Shown here: one piece after another, positions 22,430-35,319 of the stretch
Layout of the letters: each line of letters starts with the position of its first letter
Numbering within the stretch: position 1 is the stretch's first letter
Assembly: GCF_963169125.1 (NCBI RefSeq)
Contig: NC_084793.1
Span: 90,911,071-90,975,070 of the forward strand
Direction of reading: 5' to 3'
DNA length: 64,000 nt
DNA from: Humulus lupulus
Taxonomy: Eukaryota; Streptophyta; Magnoliopsida; Rosales; Cannabaceae
Program-made: the position numbers and the translations under genes
The notes under the pieces: generated by a model
What the model was told of the DNA's origin: nothing
Databases searched by the model: none
Seen by the model: only the letters and a program-made list of their open reading frames with translations

Positions 22430-24603
22430 CGTTAGGAACGAGTTTCCTAATGCGCAAGGGAAAGGTGGTGGGTTTGGCCCAGTGTACAACAACAATTTTG
22501 TAACATATTTAAACTATCTTTAAATATGCGGATCCATTAATATACATACATTAATCATAAGCAAGAAAAGAATAGAAAATATACCTCTTGATGCCTATCA
22601 AATGTCCTTGCTATCTTTTCGTAATTTGAACGAACTTCCTTTCCAAGTTGCTCCCAGGTACTCACACCAAGATCTTCCACAACGTTCTCTACACCTCAAG
22701 AAGTGTATGGGCACTTAGAGAATAAAGGATGGTTAATTTCCGATTCAACTTGATGTGCTCAACACATGAGATCAAGAGAATAGGCCTGAGATTGGTTCTT
22801 TATCTTTTTCAAGGAGAGATAGAAACGTATCGTTCTTTTTCACAGAGCGAATTCTTGAGTATATGTTTATTTTCTGATAAGTCTTACTCAAAAAGAAAAT
22901 ATTCAAATTTAAAAAAATAAATCTATAACCAACTTACAATTTATCTTTTAATTAATCAATTATCTTATTAATGAAAATATCCAAAAACTAATTTTTGAAT
23001 TTTTCCATTAATTAATTAAATAAAATTGAAAAATCTATCACTGAAAATAGTGCAGTACACGCCACACACAATCCATGGACTATATTTGATTTTTCTATTT
23101 TTATTTAATTATTTATTCAAACTACTTTGTCAGATAAAAATTTAACAACCTGATAATTAATTCAAATTTAAATTAAATATCTTTTTAACTAATTATCAAA
23201 TATAATTAATTATTTGAATAAATTTCAATCTTTTAAATTCAAATCCAATATGAACTTATCAAATTATTATCTCTCACTCAAATAAAGATATTTAATTAAT
23301 TCTACCAATTAATTAAAACCAATATAATATTCGAAATTAAATATTTAATTTATTATAATTTAGAAAATTATAAATAATTAATTATTTAATATAATTTCGA
23401 AAATTAATTTAATTATTTAATATAATTTCAAAAATTACAAAATAATTAAATATTAATTAATTTTATTAATTACAATTAATTAATTAATCACTATTATCAC
23501 ATAATTGCATATTTGGCCCGAAGAACAAATTTCTTCTTAAATATGTCTTTTAACCATTTTTCCTTTATATCAACTCTTGCCTTGAATATTGTTGATAGAG
23601 CCGCTGTGGGGACCTATAATTCCAAGCTCCAATAAATTTGAGATTTTTAATTAAACTCTTTAATTAAATAATCTTAATTTATTAATCTCATGATTACTCC
23701 ACTATAAATATGAGACTGCACTCTTGTAATTATAGACATTATATTTACTGAGTACTTTATAAAATAAAACATCCATTGATATAATAATTACATACAAATT
23801 AACCCTCTAATAATGGTTCATAATTAATCGGGAATAAAATTACCGTTTTACCCTTTTAATTATATCTTGTTTCCCTAAGTACTATTGACTTTACTAGTGA
23901 ATGTTAATTCATAACTAAATTATGAATTTGGGCTCAATAACCTTTTAGTCCCAAAAGTCAACCCTTAAGAGAACTATTATTCAATCTCTTACAAGAAGGT
24001 ATAGATTCCATATCTGTATACTATGTCCCCAGCCATTTACATTAATGAGTTCCCAAAACAAAAGTTTCTAGCCTGATCATTCTGACAGACCCTAACGAGT
24101 GAATCAAAGAACTCATATAACATAAACAGGAGTTCATAGTAACTTCAGCATTAAGATCTATTTGTATATGATCATCAGTTGATACATTTAATTAATACTT
24201 CGAAACGATATTTAACTAAGTATTAATAAACATATTTGGTCAAGTTCTATATATTCTCTAATATACAAAGTACATCCACTAAAGTGTCCTACTGCACTCG
24301 TAATCTGGATCTAGATTACATGTATTCATAATACTACTGGATCGAACTTGCAGTAATTGATCTAAAGATTCCTTAACTTTATTTTACTACGAACTATTCA
24401 AGTTCATTTATCTCAAACACAATCCTCCCATACCAATATGTGTTTGAGATCACATATATGAACTTATGAATTTTTCTGATATTTACATAATATTATCACT
24501 GAATAATATAGTCCATAAAATATATGCATAACAAATTCCATTTATTTATTTATTTATTAAAACAATGTCCACTACACATGCTTTCAGGGCACAATTCCTA
24601 ACA
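22430..24603 (-). repeat. Unclassified solo LTR inserted in Sirevirus gag
   Basis: On the minus strand it starts TGTTAGGAATTGTGCCCTGA and ends GTTCCTAACG, flanked by GTATG and ATATG on that strand (5-bp duplication with one change; plus-strand 22425-22429 and 24604-24608). Removing one copy restores the gag codons CAG ATG TAT GAG CAA TGG. It is 2174 bp, very AT-rich (22900-23500) and has no protein domain. Superfamily cannot be decided from the LTR alone. Confidence 0.8.
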
Positions 24604-24608
24604 CATAC

Positions 24609-25756
24609 ATCTGTTCATAAGCAGTTTGTTGATCCAGGCTTTCTGTATCAGATTCACCATACTCTTCATTCTCACTTTCATTTTTCCGATTAGATGAAGC
24701 CATAAATGATACCACACATTTCTCTTGATCTGAGTATTCACTGAAAGTTTCATCTTTATCCTCATCACTGTCACTCCAAGTTACCGCCATAGCCTTCTTC
24801 TTCTTTAGAGTATTGGCACACTCAGCTTGAATGTGTCCAAAACCTTCACACTCTCGACACTATATTATTCTATTTTTATTTTCTTGAGGAATCTGATTAA
24901 AGGGCACATTTTTCTAAAAGACAATCTCTTTTCCACCAAGGTTACTTCTTCTCATGTTCTTTTTCAGGAACTTTGCATAGTTTTTTCTGAGAAAGGCCAC
25001 CTTATCTTCAATCATACATTCTGGTACATCAGTCTTCTCCACATCTTCTTTGTGAACAAATGCAAGGTTGTTGTTTCCCTTATCCTTTTCCTTTTCTTTC
25101 TTCTCTTTGCCCCACCTTTTTAAGGTCATCTCATAGTTTTGTAAAGAACCTATCAACTCATCAAGATCCAGTTCCTATACATCATGAACCTATTTAATAG
25201 AGGTAACTTTTTCTTTAAAAGCTCTTGGCAAGACAACAAGAACCTTCCTAGCCAACTTCGTATTGGAGTATGTCTTTCTGAGAGCATAGGACTCGTTTGA
25301 GATATCACACAATTTGGCATGCAAATCTGATAATGTCTCTCCATCCTCCATATTCAAGTTCTCGAACTGAGTAGTCAGAGCCCTTAATCTCGCTTTCTTG
25401 ATAGCTTGAGTCCCTTCATTCTTTGTCTTCAATTTATCCCAAGCGTCTTTAGCAATTTCCCAGTTGGCTATGACTTTCATCTGGTTTGTAGAGACCGCAT
25501 TGAAGATAGCATGAAGAGCTTTGGAGTTGAAATTTTCCTTCTCAATCTCAGTTTCAGACCATTCACTCATAGGATTGACTATTTCAACTCGATTTTCAGT
25601 AACACTTAGGGCATTCCACCCATTCTCCATTGCCATCCATACTCTTTCATCTATAGCTCTAAAAAACACCCTCATCTTGGTCTTCTAGTATGGGTAATTT
25701 GAGCCTTCTAACATAGGAGGTCTTGAAGTAGATCCCCCTTCTCTGAACATATCCAT
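24609..25756 (-). pseudogene. Sirevirus gag, N-terminal and middle part
   Basis: The start Met is at 25756 (MDMFREGGSTSRPPM), followed after an in-frame stop near 25689 by RVFFRAIDERVWMAMENGW, HAIFNAVSTNQMKVI, AWDKLKTKNEGTQAIKKARL and QFENLNMEDGETL, the copia UBN2-type gag domain. A first zinc knuckle CRECEGFGHIQAEC is at about 24823-24864 and an acidic segment TWSDSDEDKDETFSEYSD follows. Stops and shifts break it near 25158, 24913 and 24830. Confidence 0.85.
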
Positions 25757-25911
25757 TTTTGAATCTGCACGCAACAAAAACAGACACCCACAACAAGAAA
25801 AAGGATTGATAGATCACGAATTAACCAGAGGCACGGATCCACAAAAATACAGTCACTAAAGCAAATAAACCCAAACAAAATGTCGAATAGATAGAGATCG
25901 ATCTTAGAAAC

Positions 25912-25926
25912 CCCGCTCTGATACCA
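25912..25926 (-). promoter_or_regulatory. Sirevirus primer-binding site (initiator tRNA-Met)
   Basis: Minus strand TGGTATCAGAGCGG, complementary to the 3' end of initiator tRNA-Met, lies three bases inside the 5' LTR (25930-26624). Confidence 0.85.
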
Positions 25927-25929
25927 ATT

Positions 25930-26624
25930 TGAAGTTGGATTTGCTACGTTAATGAAAATTTCAGGTTACTTGTGGTTAATGAAAGAAACTTAATCACTAT
26001 GAATGTAAGTATTAAAACAAAGTAACATCAATTTCTTAACTCAAGAAAGATTATCATAGATCTGAAAATATACAAGAAATTGTTAACAAAACTTGTACAA
26101 TCTAAAGTAAAGTATATATTAAGATTGTACAACAAAATAAAGAATTAGAAAAGAATAGTGAAAGAACAATTCTAAAATAGCAAACTTTGACAGAACACTC
26201 TCTTTGAACTCCATTCAAAGACCTGACTGAAATCCTTTCAGTTACTGTCTGATCCAAGCTTTTGCTTTCTCTCTGATCTTCAAAACCCAGCCAGATTTCC
26301 TCAACTTCTTCTTCAACCTTTTCTCTTGCACCTGCAACAATAAGGCTAAGACCAAGAACTAAAATCTAGGGTTTTCTATCAGAGTTAGTTAGATATGATA
26401 AACTCAATATTTTATTTATAGTAAGTATGACAGGACCAGGTGATATCACACAGTCACGTGTGAACTGCCAGCTAGAGAAAACAATGTTTGTTAAACTAAA
26501 CTAACTATCCCGCCAATTTAATATGTACAACTCATAATATTGAGATAAAACAGATCTTAGCACAGACAGAACAAGATGCATAATTTTTACCAAACAAAAA
26601 CAAGTTCTAAAACTGACATTAACA
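25930..26624 (-). repeat. Sirevirus 5' LTR
   Basis: Begins TGTTAATGTC and ends CTTCA on the minus strand; 695 bp, matched by 12896-13590. It would contain the element promoter; no specific TATA box is singled out here. Confidence 0.9.
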
Positions 26625-26687
26625 CCTGAATGCATGGACCGATAATTTAAGCTCACCAAAGAAAATTAATTAGCCCCGATCAACTAG

Positions 26688-26960
26688 TTTTTTTCAAAGG
26701 TTAAAACTTCATTAAATCAAATAGTCATATCATTATTAACCCAATAGATACAATAAAACAACGAGCAATGAATGAAAATCTTTCCGAAGATTAATTTTTG
26801 TCAAAGTATGAGTTACTTTGTTCCTTTTGCGAGAAACAAAAAGGCAAAAACTAATACGACAAACTAAGAAGAAATATTGGATATCATCAACCATTAATAA
26901 AGTCGTCAATCGAAGAGCCATCTTACGCTTAACGTAAGAATAGCATCATCTTATAACTAA
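26688..26960 (-). mobile_element. 3' end of a LINE (L1-type) retrotransposon with RNase H remnant
   Basis: On the minus strand a frame ends VSRKRNKVTHTLTKINL, resembling the last block of the RNase H-like domain of plant L1 elements (typically NxVAHxLAK), followed by ~50 bp and an A-tract (T-run 26688-26694 on the plus strand). Only the last ~270 bp can be recognised, which is the usual 5'-truncated form. It sits between the Sirevirus and the Ale element in xylanase intron 1. Confidence 0.5.
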
Positions 26961-27226
26961 AAATACTATTATTTTATATTGATCATAATAAAATAAAAAA
27001 TAGAAACTGCATATAAATAATTCACAAGAGAAATGATGAAAGTTTTAAAAAACATAATGATATTATTTAAAAAAATATATTGTTCCCCAAAATCAATGAA
27101 ATGCAATGAGTGTAAGCAATGGGATAGTATGGGGGACTATAGATATAACTCATATTTTGTTTTCTTTAGCTAGGAGATTCAAATATACTGACAAAGATTG
27201 GTAAGATATAACGTGTAACAACATCT

Positions 27227-27374
27227 TGTGAAAGAATTATTTGATATTCTTTTTTCTTGTCTCATTAAGAGTATGTAGGCCAAATATATATACACCTAAG
27301 GACTTACTTAAGGCTTACGAAACCCCATAAAAAATTCTAATTACATTTTACCACAAACATAATTATCCATAATA
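27227..27374 (-). repeat. Ale 3' LTR
   Basis: About 148 bp, from TGTGAAAGAATTATTTG to 'attatccataata'; matches both ends of the right-hand LTR (54495 onward and up to 56299). A polypurine tract (minus strand CAACTTGAGGGGGCT) adjoins at 27375-27388. Confidence 0.8.
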
Positions 27375-27380
27375 GCCCCC

Positions 27381-28685
27381 TCAAGTTGGAGCATGCAGAT
27401 CACAGATGTCCAACTTGTGAAGGAGAAAGAAAAACTGACGTTTACCCAATGCTTTCGTAAAGATATATGCTAATTGCAAATGTGTTGGCACATGACAAGG
27501 ATGAATAAGACTGTCATGAATTACATTACGAACAAAGTGATAGTGCATCTCAATGTGCTTAGTACGTTCATGGAAAACATGGTTTTGGGCGATAAATAAA
27601 GCAGATTGACTGTCACAGTAAAGATTCACTGCCTTCTAACGAGGGACCCTTAGACTATGCAATAGACCTTTGAGCTACTTTAATTCACAAGTTATAGTCG
27701 CCATGGAGTGATATTCCACCTCTGCCGAAGAGCATGAAATAGTTTGTTGTTTCTTTGTTTTCCAAGAGATAGGAGATTGTCCGAGAAACACTAGCCATCC
27801 TATTAATGATCAACAAGTTAAAGGGCAACTAGCCCATTCAGAGTCACACCAACCAGAGAGGTCTAACGTAGCATTGGAGCGAAGAAGGATGCCTTGCCCG
27901 GGAAACCCTTTTAAGTAGCATACGACCCTCAACGCCGCCTCCCAGTGATCTTGACGAGGCTCATGCATGAACTGCGACAAAATGTGAACAATATAGGCAA
28001 GATCGAGACGAGTAAAAGATAAATAGATCAGTCGTCCTACCAAACGACGATGAGCCTCCGGGTCAGTAAGTAGATTGCCTTTAGCCAAAGCCAAGCGATG
28101 ATTTTGCTCAATAGGAAAGTTTGCTAGTTTAGCGCCAAGAAGGCCTGTTTTAGAAATAATGTCAAGTGTGTAATTACGTTGACAAAGAAAAATCCCTGCT
28201 AGACTACGAGCCACTTCGATACCAATAAAGTACTTCAAAACACCAAGATCCTTCATATGAAAGCAATGACTGAGATAGTTTTTAAAGGAAGCAATAGCAG
28301 CAGAATCGTTCCCAGATATAATTAGATCATCAACATACACCAAAACATTAATTTTTATTGTAGTGCGGTAAACGGTAAAAAGAGAATAATTGGAGTAGGA
28401 TTGAGCAAAACCATACTTTTTCAGGGCAACAACAATTTTAGCAAACCAACATCTAGGAGCTTGTTTCAAGCCATACAAGGATTTCCCAAGCCTGCAAACC
28501 ATATTAGGTTGTGTCACCTCAAAACCAGGAGGAACCTTCATATATACCTCTTCCTCCAAATCACCATCCAGAAAAGCATTGTGCACATCCATATGATGAA
28601 GTTCCCAATTTTTCGCTACAGGGACAGGGAGAAAAACTCGGGCTGTCACCATTTTAGCAACAAGAGCAAATGTTTCTATATAATC
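27381..28685 (-). pseudogene. Ale RT C-terminal part and RNase H
   Basis: From the Tat junction: [58 protein letters not shown] (catalytic YVDD present), [17 protein letters not shown], then RNase H with [15 protein letters not shown] and NLYCDSQSALFIAQN, and an end ERTKHIEMHYHFVR. Breaks occur near 27810 and 27630. One extra T just before the junction shifts the frame between the two halves. Confidence 0.9.
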
Positions 28686-29442
28686 TGTTGACGCAATTTT
28701 TTGCCAACAATGTATTAAGATATTAAGCGAGTAGATTAGTGCTAGATTATAAACCACAACAAAATAGAAAACACTCTCTCAAGAACGTACAACTTTTACG
28801 TGGTTCAGTGGTTAAAATCCACCTAGTCCACGAATAAATATTATTACTTTTCTCTCTCTATTCCTGCAGAGTTTCGGTAATAAAAAATGGCTCCCCTTTC
28901 CTTGTCCATTATTCCTAGTATTTATAGTGGAATTTTATGGACAAGTTTGGGTAACCGTGTGAATAAATAAGGTATCTATTTACTACAGATTATTCCCATT
29001 TATATTGGGATATGATTTGATAACATAATAGAATATACTCCTGCTATCTCGGATAATAAATGGTAGATATATGATACAACCTGGGCATTAATGAGCGTAT
29101 AAAGAGTCTCCGAATCTCTTAGGATCATTCAATATGCGTTCTATATAAGTTTCCACGAGCTAAATATCTCACCCGAGCTAGTGTTCAATGACTATCTGAA
29201 CCCTAGCTCGTAGTAAGTTCAGAGCGCCCAAAGTTGGATCTGGTTATTATAAGTCTCGAACTTAATTGTTATCCTGAGAGGCAGCCTGATAATAACCTGT
29301 GTATCATGCTGTCCAGCCCCCAAACTCGAGTTGTTCACATCACTGTTAGCCAGATATTCTACTTGGCAATTTTTCCACATATTCATCTGCCAGCTATACC
29401 CGAGTTGAGTAATTGAACTCATGCTAATTTCAGGGTACAACA
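28686..29442 (-). repeat. Tat A 3' LTR
   Basis: 757 bp; minus strand begins TGTTGTACCCTGAAATTAG and ends TTGCGTCAACA. The other LTR lacks about 60 bp present here (near 28815-28885) and differs by scattered substitutions. Confidence 0.9.
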
Positions 29443-30493
29443 TTTGCCCCTCAAGCTCCTACTCGTGCTTGATATCGTCACTTTCTTACATGCACAATAG
29501 GGGCTTTAGGCTTCTGCCATGTAAAATCATACCTACACACTACTCAAGTACTGAACACGGGACTGCCTGCAATTGGCGTCCATTCGGGTTTTGAGGACTG
29601 TGGCAATTATCCTGTCAACTTTTTGCCGCCGTATGGTTCATTTAATCTAGGCCACTAGATCTTGAGCTAACCCAATTGGATGGCCCGAATTAATTCCCGT
29701 AGTTTACATATAAATAGGATGATCAGTTCTGAAACCTCACCACCTTTGCATTCAAAAAATTTCCTTTTCAAAAAACAAAGTTTCTCTTTTTCTTCTCCAA
29801 CTTCTCCCAAAAACCTTCATCGCCTTTCAGAATTTCAGAAGCTTTCAAGGAGCTTCTTGTGGACATATCAACATCTTCTTTGAACGAACATATACTCTAT
29901 AAGTATTTCCTCGCCTGGATTTGAATTTCTTCAGTTCTTTATTTTCCAGTGACTTTTTTACTTCAAAAAATGCTCATTGCTCAATATCGTTTAGGCTATG
30001 TCTGAGCGTAAATAGGAAATAGGATTCAGTTTAGGCTAAATGAATGAAATCAAACTTGTTAGAAATAAGGTACTCATAAATCTGGGCAATTTTTCTGGGT
30101 TTTTCCAGAGAAAATTCTAATGGTAAATCAGTTTGAATACCTTTTTGGAGTGTAGAAGTCGAAGGGGTTTTAGGTTTAATCCTAGATAGCTTAGAGGTTA
30201 CGATTCCTAAGGCGATTTCGCATTAAACTTCTTTCAAAAGGAAAGTAGTGGGTCTGACGGCTCTGACACGCGAATCCTGAAGTATTTAGGAATTTTAAGA
30301 AATTGAGGCTCGTGGCCTAAGATCCCGCGTGGGACCACGCGTTGAGGCTAGGGAAAAACTTAGCTCGTATAACTTTCAAATTAAAAATGTAAACCAAATA
30401 AACCTTTTGATCTTCCGTACCTCTAGAACCATAGCTAGAAACCATCTTAGGTCGCCTACTAATAGGTCGCTCTATCGTCAAACGATCTGAATC
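29443..30493 (-). other. Tat A 3' untranslated region, also upstream region of the antisense gene
   Basis: Contains the polypurine tract at its left edge. No sense ORF is supported. On the plus strand it precedes the antisense gene. The plus-strand stretch 29750-29885 (TTTCTCTTTTTCTTCTCC and following) looks like a CT-rich 5' leader, but no TATA box could be fixed. Confidence 0.45.
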
Positions 30494-33221
30494 ATGGCAC
30501 CTGCAAAGAAGAATGTCGCGAGCTCCTCTGCTCAAAGCAAAAAAAAAGGCAAGCAGATCACCTCTAATTCTCCCATCCCTCACTTCAGTTCTGTGGTGGA
30601 GAGAGAGAGATTGTAGTTGACCCCAAAGCATATTTTGAGGCTGAGCATATAGTCTCTCAGATAACAACTCAGGGGAAAGTGAACAAGATCCTGCTGAGTC
30701 ACAAGATTGAGATGGGAGCTGACGGTCTTATTGCCCGACCTGCGTTTAAGGGAGAACAGAGCTGCGCCCCTTTCCAAGATGACTATGGGGCTTGGAGTGA
30801 TGAGCACCTGAAGGCCGGTGCCTTCCTCCCACTGGACCAATATTTTGTAGACTTTCTGAACTACATCAAACTGGCCTCTTTCCAGCTCCCCCTAAACTCA
30901 TACAGGCTTTTGGCGAAGTTAAAATATTTATATCTAAGGCATGAGTGGGAGGTCCCCACTCCAGCAGACATCATGTACTTCTTCTGCCTCAAGGCAAGTC
31001 CCGACCAGATAGGGCAAGGTGACATATTTTATTACCTCACTCATTCCCGAATTCCGCCTCTATCATCGACCTTCCCAGCCACCCAAATGACTATAAAGAT
31101 TTATTCTTTTTGTCAAATGGGTTCAAGAACTACAACCATCGATACTTCAACCGTCCTTGTAAGTCTTCTATCTTTGTGAATTCAACATGTAAAATTTTAT
31201 CACTTTTGCATTTATAAGAAACAAATCTTTTATTTATTTTTTATTTTTTTATTCTGACCGAGTTCTCTCTTTGTGCAGCTATATTCGCGAGGACAAGGCG
31301 ATCTGAGACCCTCGGAGGTTAGTACGAGACCCTGTCTAGTCTTCCTCCTAGGGTGAAAGACTATCGTCTGATTGTGAACGACGCCACCATGGTGGCTTGC
31401 AAACTGATCAACAAGGGCTAGACGTTAGCTCTGAGGATCTGAACTCCTCTTCCAGTCATCCCCAAGCTCCCCCCTTCTAAAGAGGTCTTTCTAGCCAACA
31501 AGGAGGAAGAAAACGTGGCACCGCTTGTGTGAAAAAGGCGATCTCCTAAAGATAATTAGGCGAAAAAGGCCAACGTAACCGATACCCTTTCAAAGAGTTA
31601 GATCGGGCTGCTGCCAGTTATAAGCTAATTTGATTTAACCCTAACCAGCTCGTTAGCTGTCACCCTACTGATTCGGAGCTCAACATAACCCTCCTCTAGT
31701 GCGTGGATCATTTGGTGGTACGCTATGATCATAGTTGCCCCAAAGGCACCATCATAGTTGACAACACTTTACATTTTAGATCCACCATTCTTGAGGAGTA
31801 TGGGACAAACCGTAAGTTCTAGCCTTCCGTGCTCTTGGGCCCATACACCCTTGGTTTTAGGTAGCACGTAGATGAGTCCATCCCTGAGGAAGGACCTGAA
31901 CCCCCTAGGATCCAGGAGTTCATAGCTTTAGACTCCCCATTCCTCCGTTAATCCCAGAGTTGGAGGTTGTGCCTAGCCCGGTCAATACTCCCGAGCTGAT
32001 CGTAATAGATTTCTCCCCTAGCCCAGGGGGTATGATTCTTGCTCTTTTTATTGTATTTATAATATTTTTGAATCATTACTCCAGTGAATTGAATCCTCTG
32101 TTCATTCTTTTTTCAAGTGAAGAGATGGAATCGCTAGGAGCTCCAGATTTGAGGGGTGCCTTTAAGGTCGGTGGGACCGGAACGAGTCCCGTGGTGAAAA
32201 GGCCTAGGGTGATGAAAACACAACTCCGAAGATTGGGGGTATCACTAAATCCCCATCTAAGGATAAGGGTACTAGCACCGCTCGGGAGTAGCCACAAAGA
32301 GGGGTCCCCTCAGTTCCGGTGACAACAGTTATTGTTCGCCAAGCCCCGCCTCCTCCTCCTCGACATATGCCTTCCTCAAGTCCTCAGGTGATTCAAAACG
32401 AGGCTCCCATTCAAAGCAAGATTCCCATTGTCCGGATCCCAGTTGAGCCACACGACTTGGACAAGATCCCTGAGGCTTTTTGGGGAATCATGTATGAGAA
32501 AGCAAGCCACATTGTGGGCCATGCTTACAGGGCTAGTGCCAGGGATTTGAGGGCTATAGAAGAGCGTAGCCATGAAGACGTCCTCGGATCTGCTATGGAG
32601 ATGAACCTTACCGTGAGTCCCTTTTACGCTCCTAACTTTTCCTTGCTTCATTTTTTTTTTATTCTTGACTTGCTTCATTATTATACAGTGTGTATTTGCC
32701 CAATATTGAAGCATAGCTCGTGTTAAAGCCAGGAACGAGGAACTCCAAGTTACCCTAAATGTTGCTCAAGAGAATGAGTAGGCCGCCAAAGTCGCCCTGA
32801 GTGTTGCTTAAGAGAATGGACAGGCTGCCAAAGCTTCTCTTATCTTTTCTCAGGAGGGCGAGCGGTCTACGAAGGCTGCATTGTCCACCTCTCAGGCTCA
32901 GGTCGTGGAGGCAAGTCGTTGCGCAGATCAGTTTCAGGCCAAAAATGAAGAACTCAAAACAAAGTTGATTGAGGTCGAGGCTAAGGCCAGGGAGGAAGCT
33001 GTAGTGTCCTCGTCGCAAATGGAGGAGATGCTTTACTGTTGCTGGGCCTTAACCAGAACAAAAAATTCTCTTTTATGTAGCCCGAGTTGTGGGATCCGTA
33101 TCTTGCTCGGTTCAAGGTTCATTTCTTGTAGGAACCTTCGGAGATTGGTGAAGCTTCCGAAGCTGCAGAGAGGGGTGGTGAGGAGGTGACTTCTTTGGAA
33201 GGAGATGATGGAGCCCAGTGA
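30494..33221 (+). pseudogene. Antisense gene of Tat A ('putative gypsy type transposon' family, coiled-coil C-terminus)
   Basis: On the strand opposite to gag-pol. After a lysine-rich start (ATG at 30494) comes a conserved region DDYGAWSDEHLKAGAFLPLD, DFLNYIKLASFQLPLNSYRL, HEWEVPTPADIMYFFCLK (30679-31015) and, one frame on, SNGFKNYNHRYFNRP. This matches plant proteins annotated as putative gypsy-type transposon proteins (PF04195-like). Intron-like breaks have GT/AG borders: CTT|GTAAGT (31158) to TTTGTGCAG (31279), and ACC|GTGAGT (32612). A helical, charged segment (NEELKTKLIEVEAKAREE, 32881-33030) and an acidic end GDDGAQ follow. Stops (for example 30614-30616) show decay. Function unknown. 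Confidence 0.65.
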
Positions 33222-33960
33222 CTTTATTATTCAACCGTTTATTGGTATTATTTTTTCAAATTTTTGTAACAGTCCCTTAGGACAAAGACAATTGCGTTCG
33301 AGCTTAGTTCGAGGTTTTTTCTTCTCGAGATGACAATATACTTTGAATATATATCTAACTTTTTATCTATTTGTGTTTCCCTCAGTTTATTATTTTCTCA
33401 TGTTTATGAATCCTTAGACTCTTGTACATTCGAAATCTCAAGGATTGACCTTATTTGTATCCAAGATTTTGCTTTCTTATTTGCGTCGTGCCTGTTAAGA
33501 ATCAGGCCTCGGACCTGGTTATATTCAAGGATTTTAATAAACTTAATAACATTGTACCTGTTAAGAATCAGGCCTCGGAGCTGGTTATATACAGGGTTTT
33601 TAATGATTTCTTATACATAGTTTGTGTTAGGTCTATTGAAAACTCGAGCTTTAAGAAGTCGTTGAATAATCAATTTCTCCAAGCTTCTAAGTTTTTAATC
33701 TTTATCCAAGTAAGTTAATAATTTTCTCAAAAGCTCTCCTTGGTTATGTGCCCCCCAAGTAACCAGAACGTATAAACGTTCTTGGTTGCCTTTACAATGT
33801 GAGAACACGAGCTCGTAATAATAAAACAAAGAAGTGGTTATTTAAAATCCATTTGTTATTGAATTGAAATGACATTTATAAACAAGCCTTACATTAATGG
33901 TAATACTATTGATAATACTTTTTCAAGTGAAGAGCATTCCAGGTCCGTGGTACTATTTCC
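33222..33960 (-). other. Tat A region between integrase end and antisense gene, with a 66-bp two-copy repeat
   Basis: No coding evidence on either strand. Two copies of a unit beginning CCTGTTAAGAATCAGGCCTC start at 33491 and 33557 (period 66 bp). Tandem repeats in this position are known from Tat/Retand-type elements. The two transcription units converge here. Confidence 0.45.
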
Positions 33961-35300
33961 CCATTTAGTCGGGCTAGCTTAAAAGTTCCTTCGCATAGGA
34001 CCTCTATAATCTGGTACTATTCTTCCCAATTCGGACCTAACACACCATCCTTGGGATCTTTTTTTGCCAAAAAGACTCTTCGAAGAACCAGATCGCCCAA
34101 TCCGAGTCTACATCCTTTGACTTTTGAATTGAAATAACGAGTGATCTTTTGTTGATAATGGGCGAGCTGTAATTGCGATGCCTCACATTTTTCTTCGATT
34201 AGATCGAGGGACGCACTAAGTAGCTCATTGTTTTGATCTTGATCAAATGTCCTTTGTCTGTGAGTAGCCACCATTGCCTCAATTGGAATCTTGGCCTCGC
34301 TTCCGAAGGTTAGGGAAAAAGGAGTGTGTACTGTGGATGTCCTATGTGAAGTTCGGTAGGCCCAAAGTACTTGTGGGAGTTGCTCGGGTCATAATCCTTT
34401 GGCTTCATCCAACCTTTTCTTCAAGTTTGTCTTGAGGGTCTTATTTACAGCCTCAGCTTGCCCATTGGCTTGTGGGTATGCTACCTATGAGAAACTCTTC
34501 GTTATGTCGTATCTTTCACAAAAGACTTTGAAGAGATCACTATCGAATTGTGTTCTGTTGTCTGACATAATATTTTTAGGAAGTCCAAATCGACATACGA
34601 TATTCTTCACAACGAATTCCATGACTCTCTTTGAGGTGATGGTTGCCAGAGTTTCAGCCTCTACCCACTTTATGAAGTAATCGATCGCCACTACTGCATA
34701 CCGAACTCCTTCCTTTCCCATAGGAAGGGAACCTATCAGGTCGATTCCAAATCATGGTTAGTTCGACTGGAGCAGCTTGGGAAACTACGGAGAAATGCTG
34801 ACATTTGTCACACTTCTGAACATACGAGATCGAGTCCTTCATTAAAGTGGGTCAGAAATAGCCCTGCCTCAGTACCTTCAGTGCTAGGTTTTGGCCCCCA
34901 GCGTGATCTCCACAAAAACCTTCATGTATTTCTTGTAAGATGGTTTTGGCTTCTTTGGGCAGAACACACCGTAGGAGGTCAACGAATGAACTCGTCGATA
35001 TAGGATTCCCTCAACTATTACATATCGTGGAGCTTGATCACATCTTTCCTATCATCAGGTAGATTTCCAGTCGTGAGATATTCCACTATAGGAGTCATCT
35101 AGGTCGGTCTTATGTCAATCATTCTGACCTCCACCGTTTTGGGCTTTCCAAGAACTCCACCGGAACTACATTCAAGGTTTCAGCCTCTTTGGTGGTAGCA
35201 AGTCAAGCCAGAGCATCAGCGTTAGAGTTCTGCTTGTAGGGTATCTGTTCAATAGAGCTAAACTTGAATTCAAATAATTCCCCCTTTACCTTAGCCAGGT
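33961..35300 (-). pseudogene. Tat A integrase
   Basis: Minus strand: zinc-binding region with C-D-K-C-Q, core with VRYAVVAIDYFIKWVEAE (first Asp), NIMSDNRTQFDSDLF (second Asp; usual DNGTQF has G changed to R), and a C-terminal region KVKGCRLGLGDLVLRRVF, GVLGPNWEE. Stops near 34484 and 34744 interrupt it. This is the 3' end of pol. Confidence 0.85.
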
Positions 35301-35319
35301 AGGCCACCATCTTGATGCC

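Larger units (their letters stand above)
12896..26624 (-). mobile_element. Sirevirus (SIRE/Maximus-type) Ty1/copia retrotransposon with two nested solo LTRs
   Basis: Two 695-bp LTRs (12896-13590 and 25930-26624) bound the element; the flanks CCTGC (12891-12895) and CCTGA (26625-26629) are a 5-bp target duplication with one change. On the minus strand the order is LTR, primer-binding site for initiator tRNA-Met, gag, protease, integrase, RT, RNase H, an extra ORF in the env-like position, polypurine tract, LTR. Removing the nested solo LTRs (18004-20425, 22430-24603) leaves about 9.1 kb, normal for Sireviruses. Many stops and frameshifts show it is dead. It inserted into intron 1 of the xylanase gene, about 100 bp upstream of exon 2. 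Confidence 0.9.

Noticed and set aside
33491..33622. Two-copy 66-bp repeat as a satellite
   Set aside because: Only two copies; noted as an element-internal repeat.
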